A stretch of DNA of 26,792 bases from JBCCMA01 sp039026595 (lineage in GTDB: Bacteria; Pseudomonadota; Gammaproteobacteria; Steroidobacterales; JBCCMA01). The stretch covers positions 1 to 26,792 of the forward strand of contig JBCCMA010000027.1 of NCBI GenBank assembly GCA_039026595.1, written 5' to 3'. The position numbers and the translations under genes are program-made. Under the pieces are notes generated by a model that was not told the DNA's origin, searched no databases, and saw only the letters and a list, made by a program, of their open reading frames with translations. This document shows positions 1 to 8,500 of this stretch, piece after piece (position 1 is the stretch's first letter; each line of letters starts with the position of its first letter).

Positions 1-926
1 ACCATTTCGGCCACCTGCACGTGGCGACTGGCCGGTTCGTCGAAGGTACTCGAGACCACTTCGCCGCGAACGGAGCGCGCCATCTCGGTGACTTCTTCCG
101 GTCGCTCGTCGATGAGCAACACAATCAGGTAACACTCGGGATGGTTGTGGGCGATCGACTGCGCAATGTTCTGCAGCAGAATGGTCTTACCCGCCTTGGG
201 CGGTGACACGATCAATCCACGCTGACCTTTACCGATGGGCGCCGCCATGTCGATGATGCGCGCAGTGAGGTCTTCGCTGCTGCCGTTCCCGATTTCCATC
301 TTGAGCCGCTCACGCGGAAACAGCGGCGTCAGATTCTCGAACAGCGCCTTGGTGCGCGCGTTCTCCGGCCGGTCCATGTTGATCAGACCCACCTTCAGCA
401 ACGCAAAATAGCGTTCGCCGTCCTTGGGCGGACGGATCAGGCCGGAGATCGTGTCACCGGTACGCAGACTGAAGCGACGGATCTGACTCGGCGAGACATA
501 AATGTCGTCCGGACCCGCAAGGAACGATCCGTCCGCGGAGCGAAGGAAGCCAAAGCCGTCCTGCAGAATCTCGAGCACGCCATCGCCCCAGATGTCTTCA
601 CCGTTCTTGGCGTGGGACTTAAGGATTTCGAAGATGATGTCCTGCTTGCGCAGGCGGGCCGTATTTTCGAGGCCCATTTCGGTGGCCATGGTGACCAGCT
701 CAGAGATCGGCTTGCGCTTGAGATCCGTGAGCTTCATCGCCGTTTCGCTTAAGGCCAGCTCCTTTTCGTCAAGGGTGCCGAGATCCTCATCGGAATCGTC
801 ATGATGGTGGTGGCGATGGTTGGGATTGCGCCGACGCTTGTTGCCTTTGTTGTCGTTGCGCTTGTTGCGGTTGTTAGGTGGCTTCTTGCCGCCGCCGCGC
901 GACGAACCGCCGAGGTAGCCTCTCAT
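1..926 (-). CDS. rho: Transcription termination factor Rho, 5' part only (cut by window edge)
   Basis: Hexameric RNA helicase that ends transcription. About 308 codons are present and the gene runs off the left edge. From residue 64 the translation follows E. coli Rho almost residue for residue: the N-terminal helix bundle (MGLENTARLRKQD), the RNA-binding cold-shock-like fold (DGFGFLRS), the Walker A loop (PPKAGKT), then LLIDERPEEVTEM and EPASRHVQVAEM. Residues 1-63 are an extra N-terminal extension, first Gly/Asn/Arg/Lys-rich, then a run of four His, then acidic. The start at 926 is chosen because its ATG overlaps the trxA stop (ATGA) and a GGAAGA ribosome-binding-like stretch precedes it. 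The E. coli-equivalent Met at 737 has no clear ribosome-binding site. trxA-rho order matches other gammaproteobacteria, and the overlap suggests translational coupling. Confidence 0.97.
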   Translation of the reverse strand, partial: MRGYLGGSSRGGGKKPPNNRNKRNDNKGNKRRRNPNHRHHHHDDSDEDLGTLDEKELALSETAMKLTDLKRKPISELVTMATEMGLENTARLRKQDIIFEILKSHAKNGEDIWGDGVLEILQDGFGFLRSADGSFLAGPDDIYVSPSQIRRFSLRTGDTISGLIRPPKDGERYFALLKVGLINMDRPENARTKALFENLTPLFPRERLKMEIGNGSSEDLTARIIDMAAPIGKGQRGLIVSPPKAGKTILLQNIAQSIAHNHPECYLIVLLIDERPEEVTEMARSVRGEVVSSTFDEPASRHVQVAEM

Positions 927-1249
927 AGATTTTCTTCCAGGAACTGGGTGAGTTGAGTCTTGGACAGGACGCCCATGTGTTGCGCTTCTACCTGTCCGTT
1001 CTTGAACAGGACGAGCGCGGGTATGGCACGGACACCGTACTTCGGCGGCGTCTGCGGGTTTTCTTGAATATCCATTTTGGCGATGCGAACGCGATCGCCC
1101 ATTTCGCCCGCCGCTTCTTCAAGAATCGGCGCGATCATCTTGCACGGCCCACACCATTCTGCCCAGAAATCCACGAGCACCGGAACATCGGATTGCAGGA
1201 CGTCAGATTCAAAAGCATCGTCTGTGATGTTCACGAGATTGTCGCTCAT
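923..1249 (-). CDS. trxA: Thioredoxin 1
   Basis: Cytoplasmic protein-disulfide reductase of 108 residues, the usual length for E. coli TrxA. The active-site motif WCGPC is at residues 32-36, the conserved cis-proline at 77 (AIPALVLFKNG), and the glycine of the C-terminal helix region is present. A strong Shine-Dalgarno (GGAGG at 1258-1262) stands 8 bases before the ATG, which fixes the start. The stop overlaps the rho start by 4 bp, so trxA and rho are probably one transcript. The gene diverges from rhlB, as in E. coli. Nothing unusual is seen in the protein. Confidence 0.98.
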   Translation of the reverse strand: MSDNLVNITDDAFESDVLQSDVPVLVDFWAEWCGPCKMIAPILEEAAGEMGDRVRIAKMDIQENPQTPPKYGVRAIPALVLFKNGQVEAQHMGVLSKTQLTQFLEENL

Positions 1250-1533
1250 CGGCGGTTCCTCCAGCGGGAAAGTTAAAGCGTGGTGTTTCTGGCAGGACGC
1301 TCCGGTTGGCGATCACCCTTCCGTGACGCCGGGTGCCGGATCAGGCACAATGCCGTGATTGTTGTCGCGTTCTGTTCGTCAGGGGGAGCGTGGCCTCGCC
1401 GTGGCGGGCAAGTCCGGGCGCGATCGATTCGCGTCTGCGATGAGTATTTTGCAACAAACACAGATTTTTTCAAGCGCTGGCGCCCGGTCCACGAACACCG
1501 GCCCCGCGAATCAGCACCGCAACGGACCACAGC
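1250..1533. promoter_or_regulatory. Divergent spacer between trxA (minus) and rhlB (plus)
   Basis: This 284-bp non-coding stretch must hold the promoters of both the trxA-rho transcript and rhlB. An AT-rich patch at about 1440-1480 is the likeliest promoter area. On the minus strand it contains a TTGAAA hexamer, but no clean -10 box stands at the right distance. ORFs that can be drawn through it have no family resemblance. I could not assign exact promoter boxes. Confidence 0.45.
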
Positions 1534-2988
1534 ATGACCACAACCCATCTGTCCGAGGTCGCCTTTGCCGATCTGGACCTCGCCGAACCGGTGCTGAGCG
1601 GCGTCGCCAACGCCGGCTTTACCCACTGCACGCCCATCCAGGCGCAAACGCTCCCACTGGCGATTGCTGGCAAGGATGTCGCCGGTCAGGCCCAAACCGG
1701 CACAGGTAAGTCGGCCGCGTTTCTGCTGGCCATGTTCCAGAAGCTGATTTCAAAGCCCAACGAGAATCGCAAGGAAACAGACCCGGCGGCCATGATCCTT
1801 GCGCCCACACGCGAACTGGCCATTCAGATTCATAAAGACGCGGTGGCCCTCGGCGGCCACCTCGACTTCAAATTGCGCCTTGTCTACGGCGGCACCGATT
1901 ACGAGAAACAACGCCAGCAATTAACCGAAGGCGTCGACGTCATCATCGGCACACCGGGCCGCCTCATCGACTACTTCAAACAGGGTCTTTTCGCACTGCG
2001 CGATGTGGACGTTCTGATCCTCGACGAAGCCGACCGAATGTTTGACCTTGGCTTCATCAAAGACATCCGCTATCTGATGCGCCGACTGCCGCCGCGCGAT
2101 CAGCGTCAGAACATGCTGTTCTCCGCCACGCTATCGCACCGCGTGCTTGAGCTGGCGTACGAGCATATGAATGAGCCGGAGCTCATCCGGATCGAGCCGG
2201 AAAAGGTGACGGCCGACCGCGTCAAGCAGGTCATCTACTTCCCCGCCAATCAGGACAAGCTGCCCCTGTTGGTGAAGCTTCTGCAGGATATCAAGCCGCA
2301 AAGATCCATGGTGTTTGTGAACACGCGGCGCGCAGCGGACGATGTTCAAAGGACGCTGAGCGCAAACGGCTTCAGCGTTGAGGCCATTTCGGGCGACGTG
2401 CCGCAGAAAAAGCGCCAACGCATGTTGCAGTCCTTTAAGGATGGCGACCTGCAAATTCTGGTGGGCACCGACGTGGCGTCGCGCGGCTTGCACGTTGAGG
2501 ACGTCTCGCACGTGTTCAACTTCGATCTGCCCCTCGATGCCGAGGAGTACGTGCATCGCATTGGCCGGACCGCGCGCGCGGGTGCTGAGGGCGACGCCAT
2601 CAGCTTCGGGTGTGAAGACTATGCCGTCGGGCTGCCACAGATTGAGGAGTACATCGGTTTTCGATTACCGGTCGACCAGTATTCGTTCGACGATCTGCCC
2701 GATATCGAAATCCCGCCACGACCGCCGCGCAAGCGACGCCCGGCAAGCGGAGGGGGCGGCGGTGGCCGACGTGGGGGATCGCGAAGCGGCGGTGGTCGCA
2801 GCGGCTCCGGTGGTGGCCGTCGACGCCATCCCGCAAAGGACGGCGGTAACGCCGCGCCCAAAGCAGGCGCCGAAGGCGATAAAGGCGCAACGGGCCCAGC
2901 CGGCTCCGACGCGCCGAAGCCCAAGCGTCGTCGACGGCGCCGGCGGCGTTCAGGCAGCGGCGACGCAACACCGCAAAAAACAGACTAG
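1534..2988 (+). CDS. rhlB: DEAD-box RNA helicase RhlB
   Basis: ATP-dependent RNA helicase; in E. coli it works with RNase E in the RNA degradosome. It has 484 residues, against about 421 in E. coli. The Q-motif region is FTHCTPIQ (29-36), motif I AQTGTGKS (53-60), PTREL (91-95), DEAD (164-167), SAT (197-199) and HRIGRTARAG (341-350). RhlB rather than another DEAD-box protein is supported by the THLSEVAF N-terminus, the DRMFDLGFIKDIR segment, the GDVPQKKR segment and the position divergent from trxA. From about residue 395 a long low-complexity tail follows: Gly/Arg-rich, then Ala/Gly/Lys, then eight Arg in a row after KPK. Such tails usually bind RNA or partner proteins. No good Shine-Dalgarno precedes the ATG; this start gives the family N-terminus. 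Confidence 0.95.
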   Translation: MTTTHLSEVAFADLDLAEPVLSGVANAGFTHCTPIQAQTLPLAIAGKDVAGQAQTGTGKSAAFLLAMFQKLISKPNENRKETDPAAMILAPTRELAIQIHKDAVALGGHLDFKLRLVYGGTDYEKQRQQLTEGVDVIIGTPGRLIDYFKQGLFALRDVDVLILDEADRMFDLGFIKDIRYLMRRLPPRDQRQNMLFSATLSHRVLELAYEHMNEPELIRIEPEKVTADRVKQVIYFPANQDKLPLLVKLLQDIKPQRSMVFVNTRRAADDVQRTLSANGFSVEAISGDVPQKKRQRMLQSFKDGDLQILVGTDVASRGLHVEDVSHVFNFDLPLDAEEYVHRIGRTARAGAEGDAISFGCEDYAVGLPQIEEYIGFRLPVDQYSFDDLPDIEIPPRPPRKRRPASGGGGGGRRGGSRSGGGRSGSGGGRRRHPAKDGGNAAPKAGAEGDKGATGPAGSDAPKPKRRRRRRRRSGSGDATPQKTD

Positions 2989-3005
2989 GCGGCCACCGGG
3001 GAGCG

Positions 3006-3683
3006 TCAGGCCGTCACGATTAATTCGAAGACGCCCCGGACCGTCACAAATCCCGCCATGTCACGTACGGGTCCGGCAGAATCAGGCTGGGCAATCGCCA
3101 CGACGTGACCGATGCGCGCCCGTCGCGCTGACTCCAACACACTGACGGTGTCATCAACGAACAGTGTTCTGCTGCGATCCGCCGGATACGCATCAAAAAA
3201 CCGATCCCAGAACTCGGGGTGCTCCTTCGGACAGCCGAAATCATGCGCCGAGAAAGCGGTGTGCAGTTTTGCCACCAGGCCGGTCTGCTCGTCCTTGATC
3301 CCAAGCGTATGGCGGTCGGCGTTGGTCACCAGCGCCGTTTGCTTACCCGACGCCTGCAGGGCGTCCAGAAACGCCGGAGCGCCGTGCAGCCACGCGATAT
3401 TGCTTGCATGCTTGCGCTGCAGCGCGTCGATATCCATATCGAAAAAATCGGACCAGTGTTCGATGCTGTACCACGGCAACGTATTCCGACGCCGGTCAAA
3501 CTCACGATAGAGCGTGGGCAGAACGGCATCCAGCGGCTTGCCCATCTGGCGCGCGTAAGCTGCCGGCACAACCTCGAGCCAGAAGTGCCCGTCGAACCTC
3601 AGATCGAGAAGTGTGCCGTCCATATCCAGCAGCACGGTGTCGACGTCATTCCACGCGACGTGGTCATTAGAGAGTTTACTCAT
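3006..3683 (-). CDS. yrfG: HAD-family GMP/IMP nucleotidase, YrfG-like
   Basis: Soluble haloacid-dehalogenase-fold phosphatase of 225 residues. HAD motif I is DMDGT (20-24), motif II the Thr of LVTN (T120), the conserved Lys is in CPKE (K153), and motif III is FVDD (175-178). The segments VDTVLLDMDGTLLDL, LPWYSIEHWS and ASGKQTALVTNA resemble E. coli YrfG, which dephosphorylates GMP and IMP. It converges on rhlB with a 17-bp gap and diverges from cysQ across only 43 bp. In many gammaproteobacteria yrfG lies beside nudE and cysQ; nudE is absent here. The ATG at 3683 gives the family N-terminus but has a weak ribosome-binding site. Substrate is assigned by similarity only. Confidence 0.88.
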   Translation of the reverse strand: MSKLSNDHVAWNDVDTVLLDMDGTLLDLRFDGHFWLEVVPAAYARQMGKPLDAVLPTLYREFDRRRNTLPWYSIEHWSDFFDMDIDALQRKHASNIAWLHGAPAFLDALQASGKQTALVTNADRHTLGIKDEQTGLVAKLHTAFSAHDFGCPKEHPEFWDRFFDAYPADRSRTLFVDDTVSVLESARRARIGHVVAIAQPDSAGPVRDMAGFVTVRGVFELIVTA

Positions 3684-3726
3684 CGGTGCGTATCATACGG
3701 CGTCCACAGAACGAGCACCCAAGACT

Positions 3727-4515
3727 ATGTCAAGTGACCTGCTGCCCTCCATTGTCCGTATCGCCCGCGACGCTGGCGATGCCATCCTGAGCATTTACGA
3801 CACCGATTTTAAGGTGGAACAGAAGGCGGACGAATCGCCGCTGACCGCAGCCGATCTCGCGTCACACAAGCGCATTGAGGCCGGCCTGGCAGACCTCGAC
3901 ACCCAACTGCCGGTGTTGTCGGAAGAATCACGGGAAATACCGTTTAGCGAGCGCAGCACGTGGCCACGCTACTGGCTGGTGGACCCGTTGGACGGGACCA
4001 AAGAGTTCGTCAAGCGCAACGGTGAGTTCACCGTCAATATTGCGTTGATCGACGGCCATCGTCCGGTGCTGGGCGTCGTGCATGTACCGGTCACCGGCGT
4101 GACCTACTTCGCCGCGGACGGCGAGGGCGCGTTCCGTCAGAACGGGGATGACGCCGCGACACGTATCGCCGTGCACGACCAGCCACGTACGCCGTTGGTC
4201 GTAGGTAGCCGTTCGCATCGCTCTGACGAGGTAAACGCGTACCTCGCCAATCTGGGCGAGCACGACATGGTCGCCATGGGCAGTTCATTGAAGTTCTGTG
4301 TGGTTGCAGAAGGGGGCGCCGATGTTTATCCGCGGCTTGGCCTGACATCTGAATGGGATACCGCCGCCGCGCACGCTGTCGTCAACGGCGCCGGCGGCCG
4401 CGTGGTCCGGCTTGACGGATCCGACCTCGATTACAACGCCAAGGATGACATTCTGAACCCGCATTTCATGGTGCTCGGCAACCCCACACGGGACTGGCTC
4501 AGCTACCTGCCGTGA
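3727..4515 (+). CDS. cysQ: 3'(2'),5'-bisphosphate nucleotidase CysQ
   Basis: Metal-dependent phosphatase of the inositol-monophosphatase superfamily. It converts adenosine 3',5'-bisphosphate (PAP), left over from sulfate assimilation and acyl-carrier-protein charging, to AMP. It has 262 residues from this start. Visible motifs are the metal-site SEE (65-67), DPLDGT (86-91) followed by KEFVKRNGEFTVNIALI, SSLKF, and the C-terminal WDTAA (210-214). All match E. coli CysQ. A longer reading frame extends upstream to 3613 but would overlap yrfG and has no family match, so ATG 3727 is preferred. No strong Shine-Dalgarno is visible. It heads a plus-strand run with the DUF3301 gene, whose GTG overlaps the cysQ stop. 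Confidence 0.95.
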   Translation: MSSDLLPSIVRIARDAGDAILSIYDTDFKVEQKADESPLTAADLASHKRIEAGLADLDTQLPVLSEESREIPFSERSTWPRYWLVDPLDGTKEFVKRNGEFTVNIALIDGHRPVLGVVHVPVTGVTYFAADGEGAFRQNGDDAATRIAVHDQPRTPLVVGSRSHRSDEVNAYLANLGEHDMVAMGSSLKFCVVAEGGADVYPRLGLTSEWDTAAAHAVVNGAGGRVVRLDGSDLDYNAKDDILNPHFMVLGNPTRDWLSYLP

Positions 4516-4817
4516 TCGAGGTCCTGTGGCTGTGCGCAGCCCTCGCGGCCGGAGCGTTTGTCTTCGGATCGCTGGCCGCCCGTGAGGCCGCCAACGAGGC
4601 CGCGCAGGCACGCTGCGAGCAGGCTCAGCTGCAATTCCTCGATGGAACCGTCGCGTTCGCGCGCCTGCGCCTTGTGCGCTGGCGCGGCGGGCTCGCATGG
4701 CAACGGATATTCCGCTTCGAATTTACGGCGGACGGCAACACCCGACTCGGTGGGTTCGTCACGACACACGGGCGCCACGTTGATGCAGTGGACCTGCCGC
4801 CGGACGCCTACCACTGA
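4512..4817 (+). CDS. DUF3301 family small membrane protein
   Basis: A 101-residue protein of unknown function. Residues 1-22 form one hydrophobic segment, probably a membrane anchor. The soluble part carries the family pattern: a Cys-Glu-Gln helix, LQFLDGTVAFARLRL, then WQRIFRFEFTADGNTRLGGFV. DUF3301 genes are known next to cysQ in Pseudomonas and relatives, which fits here. The start is GTG, overlapping the cysQ stop by 4 bp (GTGA), so translation is probably coupled to cysQ. Nothing in the sequence points to a catalytic role. Confidence 0.8.
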   Translation: MIEVLWLCAALAAGAFVFGSLAAREAANEAAQARCEQAQLQFLDGTVAFARLRLVRWRGGLAWQRIFRFEFTADGNTRLGGFVTTHGRHVDAVDLPPDAYH

Positions 4818-4869
4818 ATATGGCCCCGTCTTTGGGCCGGTCGTCCCGGCGGTGTAAACTAGCTGGGCT

Positions 4870-5085
4870 ATGAGCGACAAGATTGACACCGACTGCTTCA
4901 AGAATCGTATGAAGCTCAAGGAAATGCGGATAGCTCACCGCGACCTTGATGACGTGATCGATCGGCTGCGGGACGAACCGCACGTCGATCAACTCCGTCT
5001 GCGTCGGCTCAAGAAGCGCCGCCTGATGATGAAAGACATCATCGCAAGGCTGGAGAGCGAGCTCATCCCCGACCTGAACGCCTGA
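4870..5085 (+). CDS. DUF465 / YdcH-like small coiled-coil protein
   Basis: A 71-residue, highly charged, almost wholly helical protein. The pattern of an N-terminal helix with HRDLDDVIDRL, a short turn, then LRRLKKRRLMMKDIIARLE matches DUF465 (YdcH), whose function is not established. ATG 4870 is the only sensible start. It lies 52 bp after the DUF3301 gene and 28 bp before arfB. A weak promoter-like pair (TTGGGC at 4832-4837 and TAAACT at 4855-4860, 17-bp spacer) precedes it but would leave almost no leader, so I give it little weight. Confidence 0.82.
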   Translation: MSDKIDTDCFKNRMKLKEMRIAHRDLDDVIDRLRDEPHVDQLRLRRLKKRRLMMKDIIARLESELIPDLNA

Positions 5086-5113
5086 AGAGCGCAAGCCGCG
5101 CGTCGGCGACATC

Positions 5114-5536
5114 ATGATTATCAACGACCAGATCGAAATCGACGACCGCCTGATCGAGGAGCGGTTCATCCGCGCACCCGGGCCAGGGGGGCAAAACGTC
5201 AACAAAGTTGCCACGGCGGTACAGCTTCGCCTTCGGATCAACGACTGCACCGTGCTCGATGCAGACACACGGGCACGTCTGAAGCGCATCGCAGGCAGCC
5301 GGGTCAGTCGCGACGGCGTGCTGGTTCTCACGGCAAATCGGCATCGCTCACAGGTTCGCAATCGGGAAGATGCACGCGAACGGCTACGACGTCTGGTGGA
5401 GCGTGCGCTGATCAAACCCACCAAACGCAAACCGGCCAAGCCCCCGAGCGCGGCGACCAAGCGGCGACGCGTCGCGGGCAAACGTCAGCGCGGCGAGACC
5501 AAAAAACTTAGAAAGCCGCCTTCCGCTAGCGATTGA
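5114..5536 (+). CDS. arfB: Alternative ribosome-rescue factor / peptidyl-tRNA hydrolase ArfB
   Basis: Releases nascent chains from ribosomes stalled without a stop codon. It has 140 residues, like E. coli ArfB (YaeJ). The catalytic GGQ is at residues 25-27 inside RAPGPGGQNVNKV, the signature of class I release-factor-like hydrolases. The next helix region has SRVSRDG and the C-terminal 40 residues are strongly basic (KPTKRKP, KRRRV, KKLRK), the tail that in this family enters the empty mRNA channel. Full-length release factors have further domains that are missing here, which separates it from PrfA/PrfB. Its 3' end overlaps the convergent cyclase gene by 11 bp. Confidence 0.93.
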   Translation: MIINDQIEIDDRLIEERFIRAPGPGGQNVNKVATAVQLRLRINDCTVLDADTRARLKRIAGSRVSRDGVLVLTANRHRSQVRNREDARERLRRLVERALIKPTKRKPAKPPSAATKRRRVAGKRQRGETKKLRKPPSASD

Positions 5537-8500
5537 GACAGGCGCGGGCGCGCGGGACGTCCGGATCGTATTTGCTTTGGGCGATATTCTGCAGTGCGTT
5601 GGTGAGCGCGTGGGCGGCCAAATCGGGATCAGCGTGGCTCTCGCACCAGTCGATTGCGGCACGCAACGCGAGCCGATGCGCGCCCATCCTCGTTGCCTCA
5701 CCCACCGCCTGCTCGAAGCGCGCGCGTGCCGACGGCGGGTCCGCCGCGACAAGGCGCTGGCCATCGAGTCGCAGCACTTCAGATCGCCACGCCATTTCAC
5801 TGTGGTTGTGTGTCACCGCCAGTGCGGCGTCCACAAGCTGGGCCACGCGGCTCGCATCACCGGCCCGCATTTCCGCGTCAATGACCAGGGCATAAAAATA
5901 GTTGTGCGCCAACGCGCTGGGACTGGAGGCATGGAACGCCATGGCCTTGCGTATGTCGTTCAGACCATTCGTCGCGTCATCGTCCGCAATCCTGCTCACA
6001 CCCAGAACCAGCTGTGCCAGCGCGCCAACGTAAGCGATACCAAACTCCTCGCATCGGGCAAGCGTGTCCTGTGCAAGTTTTGTGCTTGCGCGCGTTTGGC
6101 CCGTTTCGTAAAGCAGGCGCGCATGCCAGGCGTCGGCCCACAGCGCACTGAATCGACCCGGCAACTGACGCGCGCTGGCACGGACACGGTCGCTGATCAT
6201 CAACGCCTCATCCGTGTCGCCTTCAGCGAACGTCATCAACGCCACAATGGACTGGCTGATCACCACCGGGTCCTGACCGTACAGAAAGCCCACCTGAATC
6301 ACCCGCGCCGGATCGTGCAACGCGAGGACCTGTTGGGATTCACGGCGCGCCTTCTCGAAGTCGCCACCCGAGAAGCTGGCAAGACAGCGGCACACATGGG
6401 CCACGGTCATGGACGGGTCATCTCCTTGCTGGCGACCCTGCTGCATCAACCGCTCGGTCAGCAGCATGACCGTATCGAATTCGCCGCGCAGCAGGTGGAA
6501 CGCGCACAGACCGCCCAACACCTGATAGTCGACATGGGCGGTGGGCTCGCCACCGGCGATCAACGCAAGCGACCGATCGTAAACCGCCGCGAGGCCTGGC
6601 GCGGCCCACCCCTGCCGCAGGATCAACGCGGAGCCCTTGAGCGACAGGAGCGACAGCTCGCGCTGGTCCCGAATCTCCGAGGGTGGCAGATGTTCGAGCA
6701 GTGACATGGCGTGTTCGGCCTGACCGAACGCTTCAATCGGCGCACCGCGCTCGACGGCCTGCTCACCCGCCCATTGTCGATATCCAAGCGCGCGTTCGGC
6801 ATCGCCGCCGTACTCAAAATGCTGGGCGACGCGTTCGGGATACTGCTCTGCGAGAGACTGGAACTCCGTCTCCAGCGCTGTGGCGATGGCGAGGTGCAGG
6901 GCCTGGCGTTTTGAGCGAAGAACCGATTCGTACGCCGCTTCTTGCAGCAGCGCGTGACGGAAGCGCCACGTGTTGCCTTCCGAGCCGGTGCGACGACGGA
7001 TGACCTGAGCCTGCTCCAGATCACGCAGCGCCCTGTCCACCCGCGCGCTGTCGAATTCGCTCACGGCCATCAACAGCTCGCCGGGGAAGGTGCGTCCAAC
7101 GACCGACGCTTCAAGCGCCACCGCTTTGGCATCACCAAGCCGATCCAGCCGCGCCATCAGCGAGTCGGTCAGTGTGACCGGAATGTCGGAAGGCAACTCA
7201 CCGCCGGGAACGAGCACGCCGTCTTTTTCGACCAGCCAGTCAGACGCCAGCAGCATGCGCGACAACTCCTCCACAAATGCGGGGACGCCGTCTGTGCGCT
7301 CCACAATGGCGTCGAGCACCGTCGCGTCGAGGCGTTGTTCGTTGGCAACCGAGCGGATCATGTCGTGGGCAGCATCGCGCGGCAACGGCCCCAAGCGCAG
7401 CTGGATCAATGGCGCCGCCTGCGCACCAAGCCGCTCGATATCAAACCCCGGTCGCGCCGACACCACCACAAGCAAGGACTCACGCACCGCACGTTCGATC
7501 ATCGACGCGGTAAGCGAGAGCGTGGTGGGATCAAGCCAATGCACATCCTCCACCACCAGAAGTCTGGGTTCGCGCACCAGAAAATCCATGAACAGATCGC
7601 CGAAGATGGCCGTGGCACGAGCGACGTCAACCGGCGGCTGTCCCTCCGGCAAGGCCACGTCGCACAGCGTCGCGATCAGGTTGACCGCCGGCCCGCGTGC
7701 TTCGAGTGCGGCAAGCGATGCCTCGATGCGTGCGTAGTTCACCGCATCGGGATCACGTCGGTCGATTCCAATGGTCTGGCGGAGCAACGTCACAACGGGA
7801 TACAGCGGCGAGTTACTGAAGTACGCAGAGGCCCGCAGCGCCGTCCAGCGCTGGTCTGCGTCGGTGAGGTTGTCCTTGAGTGCCTGAATGAGCCGCGATT
7901 TACCGATGCCCGGGTCGCCGCTGACCAGCACCGCGCCGCCCTCGCCGCGCTGTGCCCGTTCCCAGGCTTGCTCCAGAACGGCCAGCTCGTCGCGACGGCC
8001 GGCCAGCGGCAGCAGCTTGTGCTTCACCGCCAGATCGAACGCGGACGACACACCGCTTGGACCGAGAGACTGAAACACCGGTACGGGTCCCGGGAGTCCC
8101 TTCAACGCACGCTGTCCAAGCGATTGAATCTTAAATTGATCACCCAGCAGCACACGTGTCTGATCGCTTAACGCAACCGAATTTACGGGCGCGATCGACT
8201 CCAGCCGCGCCGCCACGTTGGGCACTTCGCCGAGGGCGAGCGCCTCGCGGCGCGAACCCGCCCCGATGTCGCCAACGACCACCAGACCGGTGTGCACGCC
8301 GATCCGAAGCGAGATCTCTACATCAAATTCGTCGCCAAGCGTGGTGTTCAATGCCGGCAGTCGCTCAAGCACATCGTGCGCGGCGAACAACGCGCGGCGC
8401 GCGTCGTCTTCGTGCGCGTGCGGGTAGCCGAAGTAAACCAGCACGCCGTCACCCAGATATTGAGCAATAAAGCCGTGGAAGCGCTCCACGGCGTGGGCCA

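Noticed and set aside
2378..3145. Alternative-frame open frame over the rhlB 3' end
   Set aside because: It overlaps the helicase motifs and yrfG, and its composition is an Arg/Ala-rich frame shadow.
4832..4860. Promoter-like hexamers before the DUF465 gene
   Set aside because: Spacing is right but both boxes are poor, and transcription would start almost at the ATG.
5577..6704. Plus-strand open frame of 375 codons opposite the cyclase C-terminus
   Set aside because: Shadow of the TPR-like region; no recognisable family and no ribosome-binding site.
6942..8171. Plus-strand open frame of 409 codons opposite the cyclase gene
   Set aside because: It is antisense to a well-supported gene with many intact motifs. 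Its translation is rich in Arg, His and Gln and resembles no family, as expected from high-GC antisense frames.
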